A stretch of 64,000 nucleotides of DNA from positions 55,460 through 119,459 of the forward strand of contig NZ_JAEEGB010000017.1 of NCBI RefSeq assembly GCF_016316925.1, read 5' to 3'. The stretch is from Clostridium aciditolerans. GTDB taxonomy: Bacteria; Bacillota; Clostridia; Clostridiales; Clostridiaceae. Positions 38,554 through 47,805 of this stretch are shown piece by piece; positions within the stretch are counted from its first letter, which is position 1; every line of letters begins with the position of its first letter. Position numbers and translations under genes: made by a program. The notes beneath the pieces were generated by a model. That model saw nothing but the letters and a program-made list of their open reading frames with translations, did not search any database and was not told the DNA's origin.

Positions 38554-41178
38554 TTATATCATTACTACTGATTGTTCTTTATCTATTTGGGCATTGGTCT
38601 TCTTCTTAACTAATTGTACTAATGGCTCTAAGTCCTCAAAAAATATTATAATTAAATCTCCAGGTCTGGAGGTATCAATAGCTTTTTCTAGTGCTTCTGC
38701 TTCATCCAATATCACTTCTATCCTTTTCTTGTCAAATCCGGATTCCATAACTCCTTTTTCAAGAATAGACGCAATCTCTCCTACTTTTCTACCTCTCCTA
38801 TCTTTATCTTCTTTTATATATATATAATCAAAATTTTCTCCCGCTATTTTACCTAGCTCCTTTACGCTGCTATCAGTCCTATCTCCTGGTACTCCTATTA
38901 TTCCCACCAGTCTATTGTGGTTTATATTTTTGGCGCCCTTTAAAACAGCTTTGTAACCCTCTATGTTATGTCCATAATCTAATACAACTAACGCTCCATT
39001 TATTTTATACATATTAAATCTTCCCGGATTGAATTCTTCATCACCATAAAAACTTGTTATTCCTTCTCTTATAGAAGAGTAACTTATATTTAATCCAATG
39101 AGTGCTGCACAAGAAGCCATAGCATTTTCTATATTATAAATCAGCCTTCCTCCTATAGTAATTTTTATATCTGTAACTTTTACCAAAGGTGTTAGCTCAT
39201 CGCTTTTTTCAACATATATAACACCCTCATGAGTATATACTCCATATCCTCCTTTTTTTATATTGCTTCTGAGTACGGAGTTATATTTATCTTTAGAAAA
39301 CATAATAATATTACTTTTTATTCTTTTTATAATACTTACACTAACAGGATCATCAGCATTCAATACAACATATCCTTCATCTTTTACAGCTTCTCCGACT
39401 AAGGCCTTTACGTAAGCCAGATCATCCATTGTATTTATATCGTCTAATCCTAAATGATCTTCTGTTATATTTGTAATGACTCCTACATCTACCATATCAT
39501 AGGCTAGGCCTTTTCTAATAATTCCACCTCTTGCTGTTTCTAAAACTGCAGCATCAACTTCCTTATTCATTAATACTGATTTAGCACTATAATATCCAGT
39601 AGTATCTCCTTTATGAATACATTTATTGTTTATATATATTCCACCAGTTGTAGTCATTCCTACGTTGTATCCAGCTTTAGTTAGTACATGACCAATTAAT
39701 CTTGTAGTCGTGGTTTTTCCATTGGTTCCAGTAATAGATACTACAGGTATAGTTTTAGGAGTATCTTTAAATAACATATCCACTATAGCACCCGCAACAT
39801 TTCTGCTCTTTCCTTCACTAGGGTAATGATGCATTCTGATACCTGGTGCAGCATTTATTTCTATTATTGCGCCATCCTTTGTAATTGGTTTACTTATATC
39901 TGAACAGCATACATCTATACCACATACATCAAGCCCCACTGCTTTGGCTGCTCTTTCACATATATTAATATTTTCATCGCAAATTATATCTGTACAATCT
40001 ATTGCCTTTCCACCTGTAGATAAGTTTGCATTTTCCCTAAGTAAAATCTTTTCTCCTTCGGCCAAAATAGAACTTAAATTATACCCACTTTTACCAATAT
40101 ATGCATTAAGCTCATCATTGATCTTAATTTTTGTTAAAGGTTTTTCGTGGCCTTCTCCTCGCCTATTATCTTGGTTTATTACATTTATAAGTTCTTTTAT
40201 GCTACTTACGCCATCTCCAACTATATATGGAGGTATTCTTTCAGCTACAGCTACAACTTTACCATCCACTACACACACTCTATAATCTCTACCAACTATA
40301 TTTTTTTCAACAATTATATCGCTATAATCTTTTGATAATATGTTGTAAGCACTAAGAGCTTCTTTTTCATTCTTTATATTAACAAAGACCCCTTTTCCCT
40401 GGTTACCACATCTAGGCTTTATAACTATAGGGTATCCTATTTTATCAGCTTTGAATAATAATTCTAAACTATTTCTTACTATATACCCATCTGCAACAGG
40501 TAAACACTGATTGTAAAGTATTTCTTTAGTTAATAATTTATCGCAAGCTATATCTACAGAAATAGCTTTAGTATTGTGTGAAATCGTTGCTTCAACAATT
40601 TTGCTATACTTTCCATAACCTAATTGAAGCATGCTTCCTTCGCTTATTCTCATTACAGGTATTTTTCTCTTTTTTACTTCCTCTAATATTGCACTAGTAC
40701 TAGGACCTAGTTCTTCAGTCCTAAGTATAGTTTGTAGTGATTCCATCGCAACAGTAAAATTATACGGTTTTTTATTTATAAGGCTGTTAATAAATTCTAC
40801 TGCTATTTTACCAGCTTCTATGCCTGTATTTCTATAACCGTATTCATATATAATATAATATTTATTTCCCTTGATCTCTCTAGACTTTCCATAAGCCGCA
40901 TCTATTCCTAGAATATTTTGAATTGCTATGATTATGTGCTCACATACATGAGCAAGATAAGTGCCCTCTTTAAGCCTTTTTTGGAAACCACAATCTTCAT
41001 CTATCCCACACCTATGTTCAAATAGCTGGGGTATGCTCTTTAATAAGTTTTCATTAAAACCGTCTATATCCTTAGTTGGAATATCACTATACCCCTCTAA
41101 ATCTACACACATCTTTATACATTTTCTATGAGAGTATATATTTCTTCCTTCAAAAACTCTAACTTCATCAATCTTCAT
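38554..41178 (-). CDS. cphA: Cyanophycin synthetase
   Basis: This enzyme polymerises aspartate and arginine into cyanophycin, a nitrogen-rich storage polymer. The 874 residues have the three expected parts: an N-terminal domain (to about 160), an ATP-grasp domain (GYPIVIKPRCGNQGKGV near 250), and a Mur-ligase-like domain with GTNGKTTTTRLIGHVL near 480. It lies 26 bp after cyanophycinase in the same direction, forming a two-gene synthesis-breakdown operon among sporulation genes. Confidence 0.95.
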   Translation of the reverse strand: MKIDEVRVFEGRNIYSHRKCIKMCVDLEGYSDIPTKDIDGFNENLLKSIPQLFEHRCGIDEDCGFQKRLKEGTYLAHVCEHIIIAIQNILGIDAAYGKSREIKGNKYYIIYEYGYRNTGIEAGKIAVEFINSLINKKPYNFTVAMESLQTILRTEELGPSTSAILEEVKKRKIPVMRISEGSMLQLGYGKYSKIVEATISHNTKAISVDIACDKLLTKEILYNQCLPVADGYIVRNSLELLFKADKIGYPIVIKPRCGNQGKGVFVNIKNEKEALSAYNILSKDYSDIIVEKNIVGRDYRVCVVDGKVVAVAERIPPYIVGDGVSSIKELINVINQDNRRGEGHEKPLTKIKINDELNAYIGKSGYNLSSILAEGEKILLRENANLSTGGKAIDCTDIICDENINICERAAKAVGLDVCGIDVCCSDISKPITKDGAIIEINAAPGIRMHHYPSEGKSRNVAGAIVDMLFKDTPKTIPVVSITGTNGKTTTTRLIGHVLTKAGYNVGMTTTGGIYINNKCIHKGDTTGYYSAKSVLMNKEVDAAVLETARGGIIRKGLAYDMVDVGVITNITEDHLGLDDINTMDDLAYVKALVGEAVKDEGYVVLNADDPVSVSIIKRIKSNIIMFSKDKYNSVLRSNIKKGGYGVYTHEGVIYVEKSDELTPLVKVTDIKITIGGRLIYNIENAMASCAALIGLNISYSSIREGITSFYGDEEFNPGRFNMYKINGALVVLDYGHNIEGYKAVLKGAKNINHNRLVGIIGVPGDRTDSSVKELGKIAGENFDYIYIKEDKDRRGRKVGEIASILEKGVMESGFDKKRIEVILDEAEALEKAIDTSRPGDLIIIFFEDLEPLVQLVKKKTNAQIDKEQSVVMI

Positions 41179-41204
41179 CTTTGTGTATATTGTCCTCCTC
41201 TTTC

Positions 41205-42047
41205 CTAGCTATGACTCTCTACATTTTTATAGCTTAATTGTTCTCCGTTATACGGTATTTTATTATTCAAATCAAATTTATCCCCATTTTTTAAGACGTG
41301 CAATTTTACATTGAAAATAGATAGTATTTCATCTTGATATTGCTCTGATACATTACTGTAATTTATATTACTTCCATCTATTATATACACTGCACCAGAC
41401 CCTATTACTTTTAATTCACCTTCTTCATTTACAACTATAGCAGTATCCTCATCTATTCCAATTCCTAAACTTTGAGGGTTCTCAGCTATTCCAACTAGTA
41501 ATCTTCCAATTCTTCCTCTTTGGGCAAAATGCTGATCTATTATTACTCCTTTAATCAGCCCTAATCCTGGTGCCATTTTTAATGTGCACTTTTTAGGCGA
41601 TTCTTCGTCTGGCCCTGTTACTACCATAGTGTCACTCATAACAGATGCTCCTGCAGAGGTTCCAACAAAAATACATTCTTTCTCATAAACATCCTTCATA
41701 CCTAAATATAAGGGAGTTCCTCCTATTAAGCTTGTTATTCTCAGCTGGTCTCCCCCTGTGAAGAAAACTAATGATGCCTCTTCTATCATTTGAATATTAC
41801 TTGAATCATAAGCATCTTTTCTTTCTCTTATGTTCAATATTTTAATATTTTGAACTCCAAGATTTTCAAATATACTTTTATATTCATTTCCTAATTCCTC
41901 TGGGAGCTGTGATGCAATCGTTGCTACAACAAGCATATCTTCTTCCTTGTTAAGCTTACTGCATACTTCTTTAAGTATGCTTTTTTCACCTTTTTTATCT
42001 TCTGCTCCTCCAATTATTATCAAATTACCTTGTAACTTTTCTTCCAA
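41205..42047 (-). CDS. cphB: Cyanophycinase
   Basis: This serine peptidase-type exopeptidase cuts cyanophycin into beta-Asp-Arg dipeptides. The 280 residues contain the nucleophile Ser131 in FVGTSAGASVMS, FFTGGDQLR near 95, and DQHFAQRGRIGRL, all hallmarks of the S51 cyanophycinase family. Start is a TTG with AAGGGGTG upstream. It is the first gene of the cphB-cphA operon. Confidence 0.94.
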   Translation of the reverse strand: MEEKLQGNLIIIGGAEDKKGEKSILKEVCSKLNKEEDMLVVATIASQLPEELGNEYKSIFENLGVQNIKILNIRERKDAYDSSNIQMIEEASLVFFTGGDQLRITSLIGGTPLYLGMKDVYEKECIFVGTSAGASVMSDTMVVTGPDEESPKKCTLKMAPGLGLIKGVIIDQHFAQRGRIGRLLVGIAENPQSLGIGIDEDTAIVVNEEGELKVIGSGAVYIIDGSNINYSNVSEQYQDEILSIFNVKLHVLKNGDKFDLNNKIPYNGEQLSYKNVESHS

Positions 42048-42112
42048 GACAATACACCCCTTCTTGTGGATATTTTATATTTTTTCCACATTTAAAATAG
42101 TTATACATAAAT

Positions 42113-42141
42113 AAAACTTCAGCAGACTTGCTACTGAAGTT
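42113..42141 (-). terminator. Terminator of sipL
   Basis: The stem AACTTCAGTAGC / GCTGAAGTT is followed on the minus strand by TTTATTTATG, 37 bases after the sipL stop. Confidence 0.7.
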
Positions 42142-42177
42142 AATAATAATTTTTATTATATTTCCCTTTAATTCAAA

Positions 42178-43737
42178 CTAAATTATGGATCTCCCGGGAA
42201 TAATTAATTTATCGCCAACCTTTATAATCTCTGGACTTTCCATACTATTCAACTTAACTAAATCATCTATAGTTGTATAATATTTCTTAGCTATCTTCCA
42301 TAAGGTGTCTCCATGTTGAACTACATATATTGTCATACTTGCTTTCTTTTTTGGAAGTTCCCCCTCTACCGGAGCCATGTCTACTAAAAATTCCTTATGT
42401 GTAACATAATTCACTCTGCCATATACCTCTACTACAGCCTTTATCGCTATAGTATTTGCCTCTATCGATGCATCAATATTTTCTAAACAAGCTTTAGCTA
42501 TACATTGCATATCAATTTTACATCCTGGTATTTCTACAGTACAGCTAAATGGCAACTCTTCATTAACAGTGTGTACGTATTTTTCTTCATCAAAAGTTCT
42601 ATACAATACCTCTGTATTTAATACTCCATCAACAATAATCTTATCTTCCACTAACTTTTTATCTGTTATACAAACTTCTCCACAGCACATTATTATTTTA
42701 GATGCTCTTGGTCTGTCTTCTAATTCAATGCTTGATTTAACTATGCTTTGATTAGTTGAATGTCCATGCATTACGTTTAATTCATAATCCTTTCTATCCA
42801 TTTTCATAAGTACTGAAGGTGAGTATGCATCTTCTATAATATCAATCTCTTCCTTATACATAACTTTAGTATTAGATTTGACTAGAGCTTCTATATCGAC
42901 AATTCTATTTTCCCCTAAATCGTCTTCTTTAATATCATATTCTATAGCATCCACCTTAAATTCTGTATAATTATCCATAGTAGGATTTACTCCATCAAGG
43001 CTTACTTCTTTGCTTATTGGAACATTGTCTTCTACGTAAACTATATCTTTAGTATCTTTTCCTCTATACAATAATGTTATTATCGCATTAGCATCTATTA
43101 ATGCTCTACCTTCCATAATCTTAACATCTTTTTTATTAACCTTAACATCACACTTTAATATGGTTCCAATTTGTGGATTTTCCATAGGAATCTGCATATG
43201 ACTTTTCGCTATTAAGTCACCTGAAACAGTTCCTACTATTTTATCTACAGTAGCAGGATTTTTAAGCATTTGAACATCCTGTGAACCTGTTACATCTTTT
43301 ATTACTTCAAATTCATAATTTTTATATACCTCGGATTTTAATTTTATAATACCTTCAACAGCTATTTTTCTTTCATTGACAATGCCACATTCCATATGTT
43401 CAATATAGCAACCTGAGTCACTTAGCATTCTATGCTCTGCTCCAGGAATTTCTACATAATTCGAAAACTTTCCAGTATAGTTTGTACTATAAACTCCTGT
43501 ACTTTCTTCCTCTCTTGCTAAATAAAGTATAGTGTATTCTATTTGTCCTTCTACAAACACTTTATCCTGCATAACTTCGGTATTTGTAATACACGGCTTA
43601 ACATTAAGCGATAATATTTCACCAACATCCGGATGAGTATCAGGTATTACGTATTCACCTTTCACTACAGTATCACTAAAATTTTCACCAAGCAATTGTT
43701 CGCACTCTATATTTTCTTTAACCAGCTCTATAGCCAT
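42178..43737 (-). CDS. sipL: Spore coat morphogenesis protein SipL (DUF3794 + LysM)
   Basis: SipL interacts with SpoIVA and is needed for coat assembly around the clostridial forespore, the functional counterpart of Bacillus SpoVID. The 519 residues hold repeated DUF3794 domains (for example GEYVIPDTHPDVGEILSLNVKP, then similar units near 160 and 325) and end with a LysM domain (VVQHGDTLWKIAKKYYTTIDD, residues about 470-515). I start at the ATG with GGGAGGGAGATATAAT before it. Upstream is veg; downstream is the cyanophycin operon. Confidence 0.93.
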   Translation of the reverse strand: MAIELVKENIECEQLLGENFSDTVVKGEYVIPDTHPDVGEILSLNVKPCITNTEVMQDKVFVEGQIEYTILYLAREEESTGVYSTNYTGKFSNYVEIPGAEHRMLSDSGCYIEHMECGIVNERKIAVEGIIKLKSEVYKNYEFEVIKDVTGSQDVQMLKNPATVDKIVGTVSGDLIAKSHMQIPMENPQIGTILKCDVKVNKKDVKIMEGRALIDANAIITLLYRGKDTKDIVYVEDNVPISKEVSLDGVNPTMDNYTEFKVDAIEYDIKEDDLGENRIVDIEALVKSNTKVMYKEEIDIIEDAYSPSVLMKMDRKDYELNVMHGHSTNQSIVKSSIELEDRPRASKIIMCCGEVCITDKKLVEDKIIVDGVLNTEVLYRTFDEEKYVHTVNEELPFSCTVEIPGCKIDMQCIAKACLENIDASIEANTIAIKAVVEVYGRVNYVTHKEFLVDMAPVEGELPKKKASMTIYVVQHGDTLWKIAKKYYTTIDDLVKLNSMESPEIIKVGDKLIIPGRSII

Positions 43738-43755
43738 ATTATATCTCCCTCCCAT

Positions 43756-43915
43756 TAAACCTACTATTTATTTATACAAACATTGATAAAGAAATATGAT
43801 AAAATTTCATATATTTTTATAATAAATATTAGATTGGAAGAAAATTTTTTACTACAATATTCATCATTTTTTGGGGTATTTTTCGCATTTCCTACGCTAA
43901 TAAGTATTATATATA
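43756..43915. other. Intergenic region upstream of sipL
   Basis: About 160 bp holding the sipL promoter on the minus strand. A TCATATT box (43810 region) resembles the sigma-E -35, but the expected -10 is poor, so I leave it unassigned. Together with the plus-strand RNA unit it makes a 361-bp stretch without a protein gene. Confidence 0.45.
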
Positions 43916-43944
43916 TTGACATTTGCTGAATTTTGGCGTAATAT
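43916..43944 (+). promoter_or_regulatory. Sigma-A-type promoter of the candidate small RNA
   Basis: TTGACA, 17 bases, TAATAT on the plus strand, between sipL and veg, both of which run the other way. Confidence 0.75.
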
Positions 43945-43950
43945 TAGAAA

Positions 43951-44040
43951 TGGTTGTTGACCATATAACCTCTCATAAATTCTCAATACCCTTTTATACC
44001 ATAGTTGAAAGATGGAAACCCACCATCTTTCTTTTTGTTT
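43951..44040 (+). ncRNA. Candidate small RNA (about 90 nt) between sipL and veg
   Basis: This is the predicted transcript from the promoter at 43916-43944. It has an internal hairpin (ATGGT-TGTTG-ACCAT) and ends with the stem GAAAGATGG / CCATCTTTC (44007-44031) followed by TTTTTGTTT, a clean plus-direction terminator. No frame or ribosome binding site is present. Neither neighbour is on this strand, so the unit is independent. I recognise no RNA family. Confidence 0.6.
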
Positions 44041-44071
44041 GAATAAACCTTATTGTTTTTAAGATAAAAAA

Positions 44072-44098
44072 AATCGGTACTATGAGTTAGTACCGATT
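44072..44098 (-). terminator. Terminator of veg
   Basis: The stem AATCGGTACTA / TAGTACCGATT abuts the veg stop and is followed by TTTTTTTATC on the minus strand. Confidence 0.88.
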
Positions 44099-44335
44099 CT
44101 ATACAGCAAAAACCAGTTGAACTGTTTTGGTTAAAACATCTGAATAACTATAAGTCACTTTCCTTTGGGTGTCATTTTCTAATCTAATCACAAATATGCT
44201 AGGGTAGGCTTTCTCTATAACTCCACTATTTACGAAAACCTTTCTTCTTCCTCCATTGGCTTTTAATGTTACTCTATCGCCAACATGTTCTTCAATATTT
44301 TTCCTTATTGAAGCCAATACATTTGCTTTTTCCAT
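44099..44335 (-). CDS. veg: Veg protein
   Basis: This is a small beta-barrel-like protein of 78 residues, with MEKANVLASIRKNIEEHVGDRV at its start and the KANGGRRK basic loop that defines the Veg family. In Bacillus it stimulates biofilm matrix genes and is very highly expressed from a near-consensus promoter. I start at the ATG with AGAGGGTG before it; a longer frame to 44419 adds sequence that overlaps the promoter boxes. It lies between yabG and sipL. Confidence 0.94.
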   Translation of the reverse strand: MEKANVLASIRKNIEEHVGDRVTLKANGGRRKVFVNSGVIEKAYPSIFVIRLENDTQRKVTYSYSDVLTKTVQLVFAV

Positions 44336-44362
44336 ATTAAACACCCTCTTTCCACATTGTAT

Positions 44363-44391
44363 ATTATATATCTCAATGTATATAATGTCAA
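44363..44391 (-). promoter_or_regulatory. Consensus promoter P1 of veg
   Basis: On the minus strand TTGACA, 17 bases, TATAAT: a perfect sigma-A promoter, as for the classic veg promoter of Bacillus subtilis. Confidence 0.88.
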
Positions 44392-44402
44392 ATAAACTAT
44401 TT

Positions 44403-44432
44403 ATTTTATCAGTTAACAATCTGTTTTGTCAA
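44403..44432 (-). promoter_or_regulatory. Upstream promoter P2 of veg
   Basis: On the minus strand TTGACA, 18 bases, TAAAAT, about 40 bases above P1, giving tandem promoters. Confidence 0.55.
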
Positions 44433-44536
44433 TATTAATTTTTTGTAAACACTCTCAAATATTTAAATTTTCACTACCTTAAGTATTGTTCCCTCAAGTT
44501 TATTCATATATACACTATATTTTAAAATTAAAAAAT

Positions 44537-45397
44537 TTATATATAAGGTGACTTAGGAAATCCCTCTCTATACTTTCCTCTCGTTTGAAGCCCGCCAATA
44601 CCTTTAGTACCAGTTATAGTGTTTTCTAAAGCATTTTGAATAGAAACTACTTTTTCTATATTGGTATATGCAATTCTTTCACACAAAAATACTGGGTCTA
44701 AGCAATGTATCAATATTCTATTAGGCGAACTGGCAAAATTTGCACCTGCATCTAGAATAGCCTCATAGCAAGATTGACATGCGCCTGCAAAAATCACTAA
44801 ATCATCATAACTTGATTCATAATTTCTTAATTCTATTACAGATTCTACAAAATACTTTGAGTTCTTATAGTTGTTTAAATCAGTATAATTGTTAGTGCCT
44901 TTAGCTATAGAATCATGTCCTGTAATTACAACAATATCAGGCTTTACTTGTTTTACTAAGTCCAATATAGCCTTAGGCTGCTCTTTTTCTGCTATATTTT
45001 TCCCAACTACATCTAACATTAATTGTTTATACACCTTTAAACATACATCTAGATATTCTGGATCTCCATCTATATGAAGAATCTTTCCCGGTCTTCCAAA
45101 TGCAAGTTCATTAGTTGGGTTTGGCTTTATTGATCTGACTTCGCTGCGAAAGCCTCCTCTACTTAATAGAATATTTCTAATTGAGCTGTTAACCTTTCTG
45201 CTAAATGTTCTTTCTCGTTCTGTTGAAGAATTATCTGAAACTAATTCCAAGTCATCTTCTGGTGAATCTGCAATAATTCTTAAATCTATTCCCTTTAGCG
45301 AGTATATTATACCCTCATTTACCTCTTTAATCTCTATAATCTTAAATGTAATATCCTTTCCATAAGACTTTCTTACTACTATATCCCCTATATTCAT
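44537..45397 (-). CDS. yabG: Sporulation-specific protease YabG
   Basis: This mother-cell protease processes coat and cortex proteins (in Bacillus SpoIVA and others; in Clostridioides CspBA). The 286 residues match the YabG family from the N-terminal GDIVVRKSYGKDITFKI to the C-terminal GTKGIGGLQTRGKYREGFPKS, with the GHDS and GACQSCYEA segments that hold the likely catalytic residues. A sigma-K-like promoter lies directly upstream. It precedes veg, as in Bacillus. Confidence 0.94.
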   Translation of the reverse strand: MNIGDIVVRKSYGKDITFKIIEIKEVNEGIIYSLKGIDLRIIADSPEDDLELVSDNSSTERERTFSRKVNSSIRNILLSRGGFRSEVRSIKPNPTNELAFGRPGKILHIDGDPEYLDVCLKVYKQLMLDVVGKNIAEKEQPKAILDLVKQVKPDIVVITGHDSIAKGTNNYTDLNNYKNSKYFVESVIELRNYESSYDDLVIFAGACQSCYEAILDAGANFASSPNRILIHCLDPVFLCERIAYTNIEKVVSIQNALENTITGTKGIGGLQTRGKYREGFPKSPYI

Positions 45398-45430
45398 ACT
45401 AACATCTCCAAAATATAAAATTCTATTATA

Positions 45431-45457
45431 TATAATATGTTTTATTAAACTTTAAGT
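45431..45457 (-). promoter_or_regulatory. Sigma-K-like promoter of yabG
   Basis: On the minus strand AC, 16 bases, CATATTATA, which fits the sigma-K pattern AC-N16/17-CATAnnnTA. Bacillus yabG is known to be sigma-K dependent. Confidence 0.65.
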
Positions 45458-45470
45458 GAATAATAAAAAT

Positions 45471-45514
45471 AAACACATAGACATAAAAGTCTAAGACTTC
45501 TTGTCTATGTGTTT
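45471..45514 (-). terminator. Terminator of cotS-like gene 1
   Basis: The stem AAACACATAGACA / TGTCTATGTGTTT with an inner AAGTC/GACTT is followed on the minus strand by ATTTTTATT. Confidence 0.8.
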
Positions 45515-45531
45515 ACATCAGCTTAACACTA

Positions 45532-46536
45532 CTATTCTTTTTGATTGTAAAGCATTTTAAAATTATCGATAAATTTGGTGTATATTTCTTGCTCAGAAAT
45601 CAAATCCTCCAATTTATTGTTAAAAGTGTTTGAAGGCCAATTTACTTCATTATAATAATACCTATTGGAAAGCCTCCAAAAACGTTGAGGAAATAGCAAA
45701 AATGCGAATAACACTCTATATTCCTCTTCTTTCAGTGGACTAACATCATTATAAGAGTCAATAATTAATTGTGCATGTTCAATATCCCAATTCACTCTTT
45801 TTAAGACTTTAATCATAAATGCAGATATATCATAAGCTCTTATCTCTCGTTTACAATAGTCAAAGTCTATCACATTAACATTATCCTCTTTATCCATTAT
45901 TATATTGTGATATGTGAAATCGTGATGACAGAAACCTTTTTCCTCCTCTGTAATTCTGCATAAATTCATATACATTGAACTATCCAGTACATTTATAGCT
46001 CTTTTGCCTAAGTCTTTATAGAATTGAACTGTCTTTGTATAATTCAAATCGAAGCTACCTTTATTTCCCTTTTTTCTTCCCATATCTCTCATCTTATCGA
46101 GAGATCTTACTCTTTTTTCCATAAGACTGGGCCATCTTCCTAAGTCAGTTTTTAACTTGCTATTTTCTGGAGGTTCATATCCCTTAGATGCAATATGCAT
46201 GTGGGCTAGACTTTTAGCAGCTTTAACCAGATCATCTTTGCTTTTAAAGTCACACTCTCTTCCATCTATCCATCCAGAAAGAGTATAAATATCTTCGTTT
46301 ACAAGGGCATAAGGGTTACCTTCAGTGTTAACACAATATCTATCTACCCTTGGAAATCCATTCTTCATTAGGTGCTCTTTTGCTCCATAGACAAATAGGA
46401 GTTTTTGTGTTCCATAATTTATCTTCTTTAAACATTTTAATCCTTTATCTGTTTTTAAAAGGTATACTCCTTTATTTGGTTTGATGTTTTCAATTTTAAT
46501 ATCAAATTGTCTTTCTATTTCAAATTCTCTCATCAT
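45532..46536 (-). CDS. CotS-family spore coat protein 1
   Basis: This is a 334-residue protein of the CotS family, which has the aminoglycoside-phosphotransferase kinase-like fold. It keeps GFCHHDFTYHNIIMD (catalytic-loop HxDxxxxN) and VIDFDYC (the metal-binding DFD), so it may be an active sugar kinase. I start at the ATG preceded by AGGGGTG. It is divergent from a GT4 glycosyltransferase (114-bp gap), the same arrangement as at 51.7 kb. Substrate unknown; the link to the spore coat is by family. Confidence 0.88.
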   Translation of the reverse strand: MMREFEIERQFDIKIENIKPNKGVYLLKTDKGLKCLKKINYGTQKLLFVYGAKEHLMKNGFPRVDRYCVNTEGNPYALVNEDIYTLSGWIDGRECDFKSKDDLVKAAKSLAHMHIASKGYEPPENSKLKTDLGRWPSLMEKRVRSLDKMRDMGRKKGNKGSFDLNYTKTVQFYKDLGKRAINVLDSSMYMNLCRITEEEKGFCHHDFTYHNIIMDKEDNVNVIDFDYCKREIRAYDISAFMIKVLKRVNWDIEHAQLIIDSYNDVSPLKEEEYRVLFAFLLFPQRFWRLSNRYYYNEVNWPSNTFNNKLEDLISEQEIYTKFIDNFKMLYNQKE

Positions 46537-46650
46537 GTTAATCACCCCTATATAATTTATATGAATAATACATTTAATTTAGAAGAGTATTAACACTTTT
46601 GAGACAACATTAATATAATAAATTATAGCAAATTCGAAAGGATTAATCTT

Positions 46651-47784
46651 ATGAGAATAGGAATCGACGGACGCGCGGCAAAATGGTATAGAGGAACAGG
46701 AATAGGTACCTATACTTATCAGTTAATTAACTGTTTAAATAAAATTGATAACATAAATAATTACTTGCTTTTTATGCCCGAAAACTGCGAAGCTGATTTG
46801 TCTTTTAAGGATAATTTTCATTTAAATAATATTAGTGAAGGTAACAATAATAGCTTTTGGGATGAGGTAAATATACCTAATATATTAAAAGGTTCAGATA
46901 TAGAGCTATATCATGTACCTCAAAACGGAGTTGGACTTCCTGAAAATAAAGAATGTAATTTTATGATTACTCTTCATGATGTAATTCCTTATAAGATGCC
47001 AGAAACAGTAAGTGATAGATACCTAAAAATTTTCCATGAGCATATCCCCAAGGTTGTGTCAGCATGCGATGGAATAATTACCGTCTCTGACTATTCTAAA
47101 AAAGATATCATGGAAGCTTTTAATTTTCCTGAGAATAAAATATTTGTTACGCCTTTAGCCAGCGAAGATATTTATAAACCTTTAAATAGAGATTTAAGCA
47201 AAAAAATTGCGAAGAAGTACTATTCTATAGATAAAGATTTTATACTCTATGTTGGCGGTTTCAGCCCCAGAAAAAATATAATTGGTCTTATAGAAAGCTT
47301 CAGTAAGCTTTTGTCTATCTATAAAAAAGATATAAGTCTTGTAATAGCCGGCAAAAAAGGAAAGTCATATGACTCTTATAAAAAAAGAGCAGAGGAGCTT
47401 GGTATATCTGATAAAGTAATATTTCCAGGGTTTATACCTATCGAACACCTGCCATATATATATAATGCAGCTAAATTATTTGCTTATCCCTCTTTTTACG
47501 AGGGGTTTGGTCTTCCACCTATTGAAGCAATGTCTTGTGGAGTGCCTGTAGTAGCTTCTAATGCTACTTCTGTTCCTGAAGTAGTAGGCAATGGCGGATT
47601 ACTAATTAACCCTAATGATGTAGATGATTTATGTTACTCAATGTTTAGAGTATTGTTAGATGATGATCTGCGCGAAAGATTAATCTTATCCGGTATTGTT
47701 AAAGCATCAGAACTAAGCTGGCAAAAAACTGCACATCAAACTATCAATGCCTATAATAAAATTAGCAATGGATGGGGGGCATAA
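46651..47784 (+). CDS. GT4 glycosyltransferase 1
   Basis: This is a GT4 (GT-B fold) glycosyltransferase of 377 residues. The N-terminal domain opens with IGIDGRAAKWYRGTGIGTYT, and the C-terminal nucleotide-sugar site has YVGGFSPRKNIIGLI near 205 and PSFYEGFGLPPIEAMSCGVP near 285 (the E-x7-E motif). A second copy about half identical is at 51843. It is paired divergently with cotS-like gene 1 and probably makes a spore-surface glycan. The donor sugar is unknown; GDP-mannose would connect it to the split manC at 59-63 kb, but that is only inference. Confidence 0.9.
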   Translation: MRIGIDGRAAKWYRGTGIGTYTYQLINCLNKIDNINNYLLFMPENCEADLSFKDNFHLNNISEGNNNSFWDEVNIPNILKGSDIELYHVPQNGVGLPENKECNFMITLHDVIPYKMPETVSDRYLKIFHEHIPKVVSACDGIITVSDYSKKDIMEAFNFPENKIFVTPLASEDIYKPLNRDLSKKIAKKYYSIDKDFILYVGGFSPRKNIIGLIESFSKLLSIYKKDISLVIAGKKGKSYDSYKKRAEELGISDKVIFPGFIPIEHLPYIYNAAKLFAYPSFYEGFGLPPIEAMSCGVPVVASNATSVPEVVGNGGLLINPNDVDDLCYSMFRVLLDDDLRERLILSGIVKASELSWQKTAHQTINAYNKISNGWGA

Positions 47785-47805
47785 TAAAAATTTTGCAAGG
47801 CAAAA

